Origin: Apostichopus japonicus
Taxonomy: Eukaryota; Echinodermata; Holothuroidea; Aspidochirotida; Stichopodidae
Assembly: GCF_037975245.1 (NCBI RefSeq)
Contig: NC_092568.1
Coordinates: forward strand, 40,292,631 to 40,356,630
DNA length: 64,000 nucleotides
Reading direction: 5' to 3'
The notes beneath the pieces were generated by a model. The model worked only from the letters and a program-made list of their open reading frames with translations. It had not been told where the DNA came from and searched no databases. Below, in pieces: positions 37,801-46,833 of the stretch (positions are counted from its first letter, which is position 1; each line of letters opens with the position of its first letter). The position numbers were made by a program, and so were the translations under genes.

Positions 37801-40793
37801 CAAAATAAGCCAGAAAATCAAATAATGATCAGTTATGGTTGTAATGCAATATCTTGATAAATTTCAATAAATATTTGAGTGATTACTAGCATTACCTGAA
37901 TTTTATATACAAACATTGTCTAAAAATTGCATGTCAATATTGACCTTTGAAGCGACTGCTGAACTGGGATGAAACAATACCTTACACTTTAAGGCTTGCC
38001 CATAATTATTATACAGCTCTTGTGTAATCGACAGTCAGGTTAAACGAGATATAAAATTTGTCTCTAATTTAATCAAACAAGAGCTAGAATGTCAAATCAG
38101 TACTGACTTCTTGTTGTTATTGACTTCTCTTTGACTCGGCAAGACTAATCAAACACCTGGGCAATTTAAATCTAGACCTGCTGGAACATATTCCACAATA
38201 CATTATATGCAATTCCAAATGTTTACAGGGAAACAGTTAACACTGTTTACAGTATATGGATTGTAATTATGTTTCCATACATTAACCTAAATAGATCATA
38301 CATGTTTTGTTTTAGAGCAGTTTTCGCTAAAGTTTCATAACCTTTAGGACATTTCGGAAAACAACATGACAAGCATAATAACAGATGAAACAGCCTTGGC
38401 AGATGGAAGGAGAGAAATAGAGTGATGGGCTGGTAGGCTTAGAGGGCAGTATTTAAATACTGTTTGACTGCTTAAGAGACATATTAGTAAGAGGATACTG
38501 TAATTGGCTCATATAATGTTGTATGGACTGAACTTTAGAAGCTGGACTTGTGGCTGCAGAGGTTGCAGGATGAAAGCTTGGTGGCTGAGGTATGGCTACC
38601 TGCGAAACAAAAAAATATAAAAAAGTATTAGGCAAAGAAAGTCCCAATATTTATAGCATAGATCAAGATTTGTTTTAAAGCACTGTTCTGATGGCTGCTA
38701 TGCACAATATACATAGTTCCAAAATTATCTTAAAACTTGATGGTGGATGAACACCTTTTGCTTATCGGCTTACATCTGGTGCTTTATAAAGTTACTTTTT
38801 AACTGATACAAGCTCTGTCCATCATATGGTTTGGGGAAGGGGGGGGGGGGGTCAGCACCCCATCATGAAGGCAAGAATTTGATATGAAGCCTGTCTTTTT
38901 CTCTGCAGTCTGTCCTGGCATGTTTGCTATGGTTTTTGCTGCATTATATTCTTCATGTGATTTTTTACTTAATGATGTAATTTCACATCATTTCATTCAG
39001 CTATAATGTTTATGACAGTGACCGTGAGCTAGCTTCTCCTCTACGTCTTACTCCACTTGTATGGATTGCTTAAGTTAATATCTAATCCGAAATGTAATGT
39101 CACAGATGAAACTTAAAGGATTGGTTCAGTTATCATACATGTTTACTGTATGTAATATGAAAGAGGACAATAAAAGAAACACAATGGTGAAAAACTGTTC
39201 AAATATCTTTTCAGTTAAAGAGATATTCAAGTGTAAAGTTTTATCAGATTGTGTAGAAACTGCTGAAATCTGACTAGCTGTGATGTCACATCCTCACATT
39301 CCTGAAAAGTCTTCGTTTTTTCCTCTAAATATTTTGTGAGATTTCATGACTTTCAACCAAAAGATATGTCAGGAGATCTCATATTTGTCAAAGGAAGTAT
39401 TTGAGATTAAACATCTGAAGAATTTTTGATTATAATATTTTCAAATGTGTTAAAAAATGTAAATAATTTGTAAAAAGAAATATATTCACAAATGTTAAGG
39501 AAGTGAGGATGTGACGTCACACCCTCACAGTAAGTCTTTCTAGACCAGTCGTTTTCAAAGAAATTCTTCAAAGTGTCATATCTCCTTAACAGAGCATGCT
39601 ATCATGGTACAGTAGTTTCTTCACTGTTCTTTTTGTCATTTTGTGCTCTTTCATACAAAATAGACATGTCAAACACCTGAACCAATCCTTTAAATATTGA
39701 AATACAATATTTCTCAAATTTAGATATGAGCAGAGTCTGTGACTTTTCAGTGTGCCATTAAGTTATAATTTAATCTCATAATAATGTAATTGATTTTTTG
39801 TTTGTTTTTGTATGTGATACAGTAGACTAGATTTTTTATGGTTGTTCACCAATTTCTGCTGATTTGATCAAGCTTACCGAATACTCATCAAATGATAATT
39901 TATTACGAATAAACTAAGACTCTGCTCCTAGATTTATCCAAGATATCAATTGCTGTTACTTCATAATTCAAGTTGATTATGAATCATTGTGATGATAACA
40001 TACTTTTTTCATTGTAGTTGTAACCACAAGTATACAAAACTGTATATAAAGGAAATTTTACATACAGAGCTTTGGCCTTTTACAAGATCATTCTTTAAGA
40101 TAAATTGCATTCATTGGTTTTACGGCAAATTTAAATCAAATGATGACAAATTCAGTGCAAAATACTAGTGCGATCATTGCATTGGTTGCTATAATTGTCT
40201 TGAGGTCTAAGAAATTTTCAGTGATTAAATGCCATGCAAAGAACAATTTAGGATACATATTTCAAGGCAGTTATATGATATATTTGATACATTTGCCACT
40301 GAAATACTGTATATTAAGCCATTTGGTCACTTACTGGTCAATTATCCATTTTCATTTATCATATAAATCAGACCTTATTTTACAGTGGCTATATTAGTCA
40401 TATATACTTTTCAATCTGCAAATGAGGTTACATTTAGAGTCGGTATCCCATTTGTGATTGTCAATAAATGGCCCCTTTGCATCAAGCTCCTCTCAAACTG
40501 AAGTAACAGTTGTTGGTCCAAATGTCACCATCAAGCAGAGGATAGGCCCTTCAAAAGTTTAAAGTCCTGTGCCCCTAACTTACTTTAGGAAGACTGTCCG
40601 AAGTTTGAATGCCCTCTACCATCTTTTCTCCCTCTGGGTGCACCTTGGCAACATGGTCCCACATTTTCTGCAATGTCTTCGATGACAGAGGCACTCCATC
40701 CTTGTTAACATAGAACAGAACTCCTCCAGGAGTAAATGATGGTTCTTTGGACTTGTCATCTTCATCATCTGATTTTGATGCATCTCTATCCAT
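22831..40793 (-). CDS. VASH: Vasohibin (tubulin carboxypeptidase), complete, 9 coding exons, 332 aa
   Basis: Cysteine peptidase of the transglutaminase-like fold. With the small partner SVBP it removes the C-terminal Tyr of alpha-tubulin. Exons, minus strand: 40584-40793, 38499-38599, 37463-37519, 36492-36566, 31660-31831, 30375-30420, 28566-28645, 26391-26474 and 22831-23004. All phases join, giving 999 bases. Family strings: GVLFYVNKDGVPL, KMWDHVAKVHPEGEK, YNHTGMQFFEIKKTRPL, LPIKCLEAVILG, RFPISFKTSFSGH, GRYGAMGMSRREDLMYKP and KIGWPVSHDPHSMETINW. The predicted active site is Cys140, His175 and Ser192, each exactly 29 below human VASH1 Cys169, His204 and Ser221. The acidic N-terminus is shorter than in human VASH1 (365 aa), and the C-terminal tail is Ser-rich and lineage-specific. 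Introns 2 and 4 carry U12-type donors. Whether this is the single pre-duplication gene or a VASH1/VASH2 type cannot be told from one copy. Confidence 0.96.
23750..24520. repeat. 48-bp minisatellite, about 16 copies, in vasohibin intron 8
   Basis: Unit built on ACACATCTCTCCTACAGTGT, then ACATATTGGTGTTCTATTCA and CCAAACCT. Copies differ by scattered substitutions. The 48-bp period is a multiple of three, so a plus-strand frame stays open for a while, but it encodes only the repeat. Confidence 0.95.
24720..25190. repeat. ATGCATGCACAA-rich tandem array in vasohibin intron 8
   Basis: Short units of about 15-16 bases (ATGCACAAGATATGC and variants ATGTGCATGCACAAG, ATGAATGCATGAACA) are arranged in larger blocks repeated at about 24780-24890, 24890-25000 and 25020-25140. 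Both strands stay open in more than one frame simply because of the repeat. Rich in TGCATGCA palindromes and purine-pyrimidine alternation. Confidence 0.95.
26640..26830. repeat. 30-bp minisatellite in vasohibin intron 7 (left part)
   Basis: About six copies of AAGGATATCCTTTCAAGTCA plus AGTCACCTAC. The same unit returns at 27358-27418 and as a worn copy at 27564-27588, so the array has been split by the LINE fragment between them. A short inverted repeat GGTGAC-CATA-GTCACC lies at the junction near 26831-26880. Confidence 0.9.
26882..27360 (+). mobile_element. 3' end of a jockey/CR1-like LINE interrupting a minisatellite
   Basis: The plus-strand frame 26882-27091 encodes VHSHNTRGSSFNFQLPKIKT and NAIKNWNRLPENIKSILLKY, then a stop: the C-terminus of a non-LTR reverse transcriptase ORF. 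About 270 bases of 3' UTR follow, ending in AATTCAAATCAAATCAA, a short repeated LINE-type tail, immediately before the minisatellite resumes. Heavily 5'-truncated. Confidence 0.8.
27358..27418. repeat. 30-bp minisatellite in vasohibin intron 7 (right part)
   Basis: Two copies of the AAGGATATCCTTTCAAGTCA unit, directly abutting the tail of the LINE fragment. They continue the array at 26640-26830. Confidence 0.9.
29010..29580. repeat. Dispersed repeat, copy B
   Basis: Same ordered words as 5290-5600 (GGATTTAGCAGTTTGCCAGT, TAGACATTAA, AAGCCTATACAGTAACT), but with about 300 more bases between the blocks. In vasohibin intron 6. Confidence 0.45.
30989..31357. mobile_element. Non-autonomous hAT transposon (MITE), 369 bp, with 8-bp target duplication
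   Basis: Ends CAGTGGCGGAGC and GCTCCGCCATTG are inverted with one mismatch in 12 bases. Direct repeats CTCATTGA flank it at 30981-30988 and 31358-31365. This is the hAT pattern: CAG-initial ends and 8-bp duplication. No transposase is encoded. The termini continue into imperfectly inverted G-run/C-run sequence. In vasohibin intron 5. Confidence 0.9.
33269..33371 (+). repeat. Direct repeat, left copy, flanking a SINE
   Basis: GGAATCACAAATGATTTC, a CATGTTT-ATCTCTA word and GTTCGATACAGGTG recur in order at 33638-33739, roughly 80% alike. The two copies are 369 bases apart, start to start. Confidence 0.75.
33431..33560 (+). mobile_element. tRNA-derived SINE or tRNA pseudogene head
   Basis: Folds as a tRNA: acceptor arms GCGTCCA and TGGAGGC with one mismatch, A box TAGCCTAGTGGTAAGGG, anticodon stem CCGC-ACATAAA-GCGG and B box GGTTAAAATCCC at 33481-33492. 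The anticodon loop lacks the invariant T33 and the B box has lost TTC, so it is not a working tRNA. It continues into a tail GGAAGTTTCTTCACTGTTC. On the plus strand in vasohibin intron 4. Confidence 0.65.
33638..33739 (+). repeat. Direct repeat, right copy, flanking a SINE
   Basis: Partner of 33269-33371. It runs directly into the TA/TATG microsatellite before the Penelope-like element. Confidence 0.75.
33741..33833. repeat. TATATATG microsatellite at left edge of the Penelope-like element
   Basis: Alternating TA with a G about every 10 bases. A similar tract of about 45 bases lies on the other side of the element (34943-34972), suggesting insertion into, or seeding of, an AT microsatellite. 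Confidence 0.9.
33989..34785 (+). pseudogene. Penelope-like element ORF, C-terminal part with GIY-YIG endonuclease
   Basis: Open to the stop at 34783-34785 with no ATG near its start, because the reverse transcriptase part is missing. The linker region holds RIAPPYNAALKKSGY, ITWFNPPFSRNVETNVGSQF and RKIFNRNTMKVSYSCM, strings I recognise from metazoan Penelope-like ORFs. A Cys-rich motif CNCRDKGACPLRGEC follows, then the GIY-YIG nuclease: IVYEA, YVGLNGGDFKSRYRNH and TELSKHIW. A terminal C-x2-C sits in CNLCMEEK. In complete elements this nuclease nicks target DNA for target-primed reverse transcription. No frameshift is visible in the part kept, so the insertion may be fairly young. Confidence 0.9.
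34799..34850 (+). ncRNA. Hammerhead-ribozyme-like motif in the Penelope-like element right arm
   Basis: Core CTGATGA at 34804-34810 and GAAA at 34833-34836. Stem III is ACT-CCG-AGT (34836-34844) with the cleavage-type sequence GTA, and stem I pairs GTTGC (34799-34803) with GCAGT (34846-34850, one G-T wobble and one T-G). Hammerheads with short stem III are known in Penelope-like elements. The region between the two cores can pair (CGG/CCG or GGTGC/GTACC) but leaves unpaired bases next to GAAA, so it is probably a decayed ribozyme. The inverted left-arm copy has TTAAAC instead of TGAAAC and would lack the conserved G. Confidence 0.6.
36690..36930 (-). mobile_element. Possible tRNA-derived SINE remnant
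   Basis: On the minus strand an A-box-like TGGTTGAGTTGATAAAGGC is followed about 40-50 bases later by GTTGTGTGTTTGAGT, a decayed B box. Boundaries unclear; in vasohibin intron 3. Confidence 0.3.
39117..39689. mobile_element. 573-bp MITE with TTAA target duplication (piggyBac-like)
   Basis: Terminal inverted repeats AGGATTGGTTCAG and CTGAACCAATCCT are exact, flanked by TTAA at 39113-39116 and 39690-39693. TTAA duplication is the mark of piggyBac-type transposition. Sub-terminal inverse blocks GTCACATCCTCAC and GTGAGGATGTGAC lie at about 39285 and 39506. No ORF. In vasohibin intron 1. Confidence 0.85.
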
Positions 40794-42400
40794 CCCTCAC
40801 AGGCCTTGAAATTTATCACCTTTACTATGGAAGACAAAGTATGGTAGGTTAAAGAAACTGTATGTACAAGTACGTATTGAAAAAGTTTAATAGTTTTATC
40901 ATTTTCGTTCAAGGGTGTAGTTCGTTACTTTGCTAAGCCCACCAGTGTTTGTAATGCACTTCTTTTCACTTCATGCTTTTTCCTTTCATTTGTATGTACT
41001 CTTTGATTTTCTCTGGACAAAGGTTGTGAAGAAACAAATAAATAAATAAATGAAATGAAATGAAATTTTAGTATTTTGGGCCAAATCTTGTCACTAGATC
41101 TCATCGGCTACGAGCCTCATCTGTCAATTATTTCGTTTTATTGGAAAACAGTGATATCTCTTGTTAAGGCTTGAAATGATTCATGTGCTTCAGAAAATAA
41201 AATTAATGTTTTCCTTGGAATAGTTTTAACTATTTTCGTTGCATGGTGTTGATTCAAATAATATTTGAAAACGTGGAAACAATTTGGCAAATGTTAATTT
41301 TACTGACGATCAGGTAAATAAGCACCATTGCATTGCTTACAAGACAATAGCGTAATTAAGTACTGTAGCAGTGTCACATGATCCCTGTTGAACCCACGAT
41401 CAGGTAAATCAGCACCAGTGCAATGCAAAATTAAACCAAAAATCAGGTAAATGTAAACAAGAGCGCCATCCTTATTGAGCTGGGGATCGAGTCATTAGTC
41501 ACTAGTAGTCATGCTTATTGAATTGTGAAGGAAGGGAACATCCACTTTGATGGCTGTGGTTCTTTCACAAATTATTCCACCCTCTTACTAGAATTATACA
41601 GTTAATATTAATGCCTACACAAAGTTCGAAAGGTGGTCAACCGCTTCACTCTGCAGCTGGCAGTATATGAAAAACCATTATGCTATCTACCCTGCAGTCA
41701 GAGGAAAAGATTACAAGTTCAACCTGGTTTGCCCTCCCTTGGTTTTTATCAGGGAAAAACAGCAATTTTCTAGGTATCACCTGACCTACGAATTAACCAA
41801 AGCTATCTTCCTTATCTTAGCTAGCTATTTCTGGGTATAAACCAAGAGAGGACTAACCAAGTTGAACACGTAATAAAGGTCTATGAATCTGGCAGACGGG
41901 TCAATTCAGGGGATTCTTCATCTTTTAATTTCCTCTACAGCTGGATGAATAAGGGCCAAAGCAATTGCACTATTACCCTGGCTGCCAGGCCAAAAGAAAG
42001 GGTATCATGTTATTCACCCATCAGCCAGATAAACAGAGTCACAAATATGACTCTGCTGACAAATAAGGCATACTGCCCTCATATTCATCAGGATGCTTGG
42101 CGAATGAAAGGACCTGTTTCGTTGATCACCTGACAGCTGAACAAGTGTGAAATCGGATGTAAAACGCTGCATGTTCTGTATCTAATTCATAAAAATATTA
42201 CAAATAGAATAGTGAACCTGTTTACACATGAGGATTAAGAGCCTACCGAGAAAGCTGGTTACTAAAATTGCACCTAATTAAATTAATTAAGAATCGATTC
42301 TCATTTTTTCAACACCATAAGGCATGTTTTAAACTGAATGTGCAGGTTGACCAAATATACTCCCACAACATATGGTGGTGTAAGGTAACTTCATGTCCCC

Positions 42401-42516
42401 AAAATTTGCTAAGTACTGACAGCAACTGTACTGTAGTTGCCATGTTCATAATATCATTAAAATTTACTAAGTACTGACAGCTACTGTACTGTAGTTGCCA
42501 TGTTCATAATATCATT
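42401..42516. repeat. 58-bp tandem duplication
   Basis: Two copies of a unit containing CTAAGTACTGACAG, CTGTACTGTAGTTGCCATGT and TCATAATATCATTA, differing at only a couple of bases. A recent duplication. Confidence 0.9.
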
Positions 42517-42893
42517 AAAATTGTAATTTGTAACCACTTTTTACTTTACCCTACGGAAAACGCCAAAATTGTGAAACAATTAGGAAACAACATTTTTTTA
42601 TTTGGAGACACTTTCATGGATTATCCACCCAATTAGCTAAATTATACATTAGGCGTAGGCCGAAACAGATAAAGTTTAAACTTGCACCATGGGTCAAATT
42701 AGGGAAATTTTTCCTCGCTTCGAAAAGTTTGATTACCAACCTCTACAAGTATAATTCTTTCCATTTCTGCTGGAATCTGGTCAAACCATCCATAAAATCA
42801 CATGTCAGAAGGATAGCCTAGAGCTAAGCCAAATCTGGGAGTTCATCAACACGGCTATGGTTTAAAATACATAAAGGTACATACCGCCATACC

Positions 42894-42929
42894 TTTCGAT
42901 CCTTTCCGCCACTGCGGAAAGGATCGAAA
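42894..42929. repeat. Perfect 16-bp inverted repeat within a longer imperfect palindrome
   Basis: TTTCGATCCTTTCCGC, loop CACT, then its exact inverse. Outside it CCGCCATA and TATGGTGG pair with one mismatch and GGTAC flanks both sides, so the whole palindrome spans about 42877-42946. Confidence 0.9.
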
Positions 42930-44722
42930 CCTATGGTGGAAAGGTACATTTAGCAATAGATTTTCCACTATTTTTTTTTTTTAATAACATAGACAAGTCT
43001 ACCTATATACTATCGCAAATTTAGTGTAGGCAGTAGGCTATAACATTATCAATGCAAAGGTTGTGTTGGGTACAACGTTGGGAAGTTAATTGAATCATAA
43101 AGTTCTGTTATCTCACCCTACAGAATATGAAATAGCTTTATCAAATTTAGGGCTTTACTATTACATGTGCTACAGGTACCGGTTACACGAAAGTTCGCCG
43201 ACAAATTCTTCACTTCATATATTCAACATTATAACTTTACTCACTGTTAACTGGTAACAAGTCACTGCTACCGACGTTACATGCGTCCTCCAACTTCTTG
43301 CATTTTTGGCAAAAAGTTAGCTTCTTACATGCAAACTTTTTCTATTACTGAAATGGAATCTGAGCGTGATACGGTGCTGGATAGAAAAATAGCGTTCTGG
43401 GCACCGTAGCAACGTGAGATGGCGCCGTTTACAAATTGTCATTTTGGCTTGCATGAATGCTACAAGTTTATGTGCAGCATACACTCAGCTGTAGAATTGT
43501 AGAAAAACAAGACGCACAACCAACTACTAAAAGTACTAACTAGTAAAATTGGTGTACCATGCAGATAGATTTATGCACACAGAGTCTTAGAAGGTAATAT
43601 CTGATATTGCTATAATTATTAATTATTAAAACCATCCCTTGAATTTTCTGATTGTTTGTGGCTCTAACTTATGAAATGAATAAGTGATGCAACTACTAAT
43701 ACCATAGGCTAGGCTTAGGCCTATATTGTGTAACTAAGTAAGGCCTAGGCTTAAGACAGCCTGCCTAAACTAGTTAGAAATCGGCCTAATTAATTCAAAC
43801 CTTGTTCCATTTACTTTAACATTAAGGAATAAATAGCCTAATGTGTTAGGGATAAACATACTAACGGGTAACCTCCACTCTTTTAACCTACATAAGGTTA
43901 TGACCGTACATCAACTTGGATAATTATTATGCTTTTATGTGTTGTTTTGAATGTAGACCGATACAATATTGTTATTATGCCCAGCTTCAATCATATCCTG
44001 CAGATACCATGGCTAGGGATGAAGAGTAAATAGGCAGCTGAATAACAAAATAAGTAATTATTAATTTTCTAACTTCACACACAAACTGTACTTTTAAAGG
44101 TCAAAGGTAATAATGATATCTCTGACTTTGCTCTGTGGTTTATTTTTATTTTTTAACTATTACTTTGATCAGATTCAGCCAGAGTAATATATATATAGAC
44201 TTGGAAAGGTCTTGAGATCTTTAGATCATAGGAAACAATGACTCATTTTTACCCACCGACCAGATGAATATGAAGGCACTATTCCATATTAACCTGGTTG
44301 CCTGGTGAATAACATGATATGTGTCTGCGGTCTCCCATCAGTTGTGTGACATATCTGATGAATGTGTTGCTCTCATCATAAATAAAATATTGTTTCAAAA
44401 TTTCATGCAAAGGCAACTTAAAAGAACTGTTATGATGAATGAACATGATGAACATCCTATCACTGTTGAAAATCTTTGCTCTAAATGTATTACCATTAGC
44501 AGAGATCATATTAGGTTTTCCTTTTACTGTAGCTATGGTATTAAGTAGCAGTCATAACCATTTCTAGGTACATGTCTGCCAACTTACCAACATGTTAAAA
44601 ATAGTTTAGTAATAACAGGAAGTATACTTTTTGCTTTATTTTGTTTAAAACTTTAACTCTTTCACTGTATACTGTTTCAGATGAAGACTTTTGGGAACTG
44701 AGACTCATTTTTGTCAATTAAG

Positions 44723-46833
44723 ATGAATTCTGCTGCTGTTGGAAATGCTTCTTGGGACAATTTTGTTCAAGGTAAAGTCATCAATGACCAGAGTCAGAAT
44801 GAGCTAAAGTTTCTATCATATGTTTCCTTACTCTGTTCCATATCATATTCATATTCATATTCATACATGTTGACAGTGACAGAGGTCTACCAAATTTGAC
44901 AATGAAAGCTAACATGGCAAATGGATAAACTCAACTAACCAATTTCAAAATGTGAACATTTAAATTTAAAACAAAAGTGCTTGTAATCAATTGAATGATG
45001 CTTCGTCTAGAATAAAACAAACTTCAAGACTGATATCTTTATCATTTTCTGTCCGCTTTTGTCTTTGTTTGTGCAGATCATTTGCTCCAACATGGCATCA
45101 TTGATGGAGTTTGTCTCATCTCAAAGCTAGGGCAGATTCTGTACCAGTATGGTGTTCTGGTGGAATTGACAGAGGTTTGATATCCATAGATTCCTTACTT
45201 AATGTGTGCAACACAGTCAAAGAAATTTGTGATTTATTGAGGAAGTTTTATTTGAAATTATTATATGCAGCAGCTACAGACAGTTTTAATGCATAGCAGA
45301 TAACTGAACGGTAAATTGTTAAGAAACTTCCAAACATCAAAGAAAGTTTGGCTAGGTGGAGACCTAACTAGTGACAATGACCTTGGGAGTAGAATGTCTA
45401 TGCTTTATCAACTAAGCCTATCCAGCCCCTAAATCATCCTTCCTCATGGCTAGTATGTCAGTCAAGAGTTGTACTACCTTTTATTTTACAGTAAGTATTG
45501 CATACCCATAGTATATGTGCACAAATAACACTGAAAAATGTCTTCACTTTTCATGGCAGTCAGTTTTGAAAATATTTGTGTATAAATAATGTCATGTAAC
45601 TCTCATTACTATAATTAAAGGTATGGTTGGTGGCCGAGCTGACTTGTTAGCTCCAAATTGTTAAAAAAAAAGTCCATTTGATGATCATATTTCTATGTGT
45701 TTACAGTATATTTCACATAGGAAGACTGTTCTCTCTGGATGTTCAAACATTTTGGAATAAAAATTCTAAACTGTTAAATCCATACCACTGAATCAATTTG
45801 GTAATGTAAATAAGAGATGGACATCTCTAATCTTTTCTTGGTCTAACTTGATTCTGGGACAAATTTAACTCACTTAAGTCAGATGTGTTGAATTTTGAGC
45901 AAATTTATATGGCAAGCAATCACAATGCCAACTGGCTTTCTGGTTTTCTTTTAGAGTAAAGTCAGCCAATTCCTCCTCCATTTTGCAAACTCCAAGGATG
46001 AAGATGCAGACCAACTTATGCAGAGAGGGTTTTGTGTGACTTTAAAGGGTGCACCAGTGGCATTGCATATCAACAAAAAAACTAAGTCTAGGTAAGTTTA
46101 AAGTTTAAAGGAACTTACTTGACTTTATAATTCAAACAAAATATGGCAAAGTGAGCATATTTATCTTCAAAGGCTCAGCTAATATGAAATTTAAATGTGA
46201 AGGTCAGTCAGTGGCTTGGCTTTTTAAGGTCATGACCAAATGATAAAGCAAGATAACTTGTACCTGCAGTAGGAGAATTTGTCTGTCAAGGAATTTCTTT
46301 GTAACGTACTCATCCTTATTTAAAGATTCCTCTTTGCCGAGACATTGCCTTTTTATGTACATGATGAAGGTTGAAACAATGCTCAGCTGTGACTTGGTCC
46401 AAGATCTTAATTAATTAAAATTGATTTCTATTTAAACTCAAAGCATGAATAGACAGAACACTGGCTTGCTGACCTCCTTTCCAACTCAATCTCTTGTCTC
46501 TCTCACTCTTCTTCAGAATAAAAAGACAATTTAAAAAAAAACATTGGCCAATGGTCAACCTGGGCTGCAAACTTTCTGAAAAATCACTCTTGTAGTATCT
46601 TATGTGTTCACTTTTTTTGTTTATCAGTCACATACTGCTTTGTACAGATTATCTTCACCATGATTTCATGTTTACTTTGCAGTGTTTATGCAGTAGCTGG
46701 TGGCAGCCAAATGGCTCTGTTGGTCGGTAATCTTCCCCATGGTGTATTACTCTGTACCCATGTCCCTACTAACAAGACAGCTGGCCAAGCCATCAAACAG
46801 TTTGAACAGGTCTGTAGTCTGCTTCGAACCTGA
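44723..46833 (+). CDS. Profilin-like actin-binding protein, 4 coding exons, 144 aa
   Basis: Exons 44723-44771, 45077-45174, 45955-46091 and 46683-46833 join in phase to 435 bases ending in TGA. Donors are GTAAAG, GTTTGA and GTAAGT; acceptors are GCAG, TTAG and GCAG. The protein begins with a profilin-type N-terminal helix (SWDNFVQDHLLQHG, with the conserved Trp) and strand (GVCLISKLGQILYQYG). It goes on through SKVSQFLLHFANSKDEDADQ and GFCVTLKGAPVALHI, then strands SVYAVAGG and MALLVGNLPHGVLL and a C-terminal helix AGQAIKQFEQVCSLLR. Length and order fit profilin (about 125-140 aa). By family it would bind actin monomers and proline-rich partners; the sequence is divergent, so it could be a specialised, for example testis or ciliary, profilin. 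An acceptor (GTTTCAG at 44674-44680) lies 42 bases before the ATG, suggesting an upstream non-coding exon. A six-codon upstream ORF starts at 44681. Confidence 0.8.
45300..45430 (-). mobile_element. Possible tRNA-derived SINE remnant in profilin-like intron 2
   Basis: On the minus strand GGCTTAGTTGATAAAGCATA resembles an A-box region and an anticodon-arm-like stretch follows, but the B box is worn. Weak call. Confidence 0.25.

Larger units (their letters stand above)
40794..44680. other. Divergent intergenic/promoter stretch between vasohibin and the profilin-like gene
   Basis: Both genes read away from this stretch, so their promoters and any non-coding first exons should lie here. It contains a GAAAT/AAATA simple repeat near 41036-41066, a 58-bp tandem duplication (42401-42516), a perfect hairpin (42894-42929) and a locally more G/C-rich patch at about 43375-43435 that may be promoter-proximal. 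No coding exon was recognised. Confidence 0.5.

Noticed and set aside
43400-43440. RFX X-box-like site (CACCGTAGCAAC) in the divergent promoter region
   Set aside because: Only a half-site matches well, too weak to list as a regulatory element.
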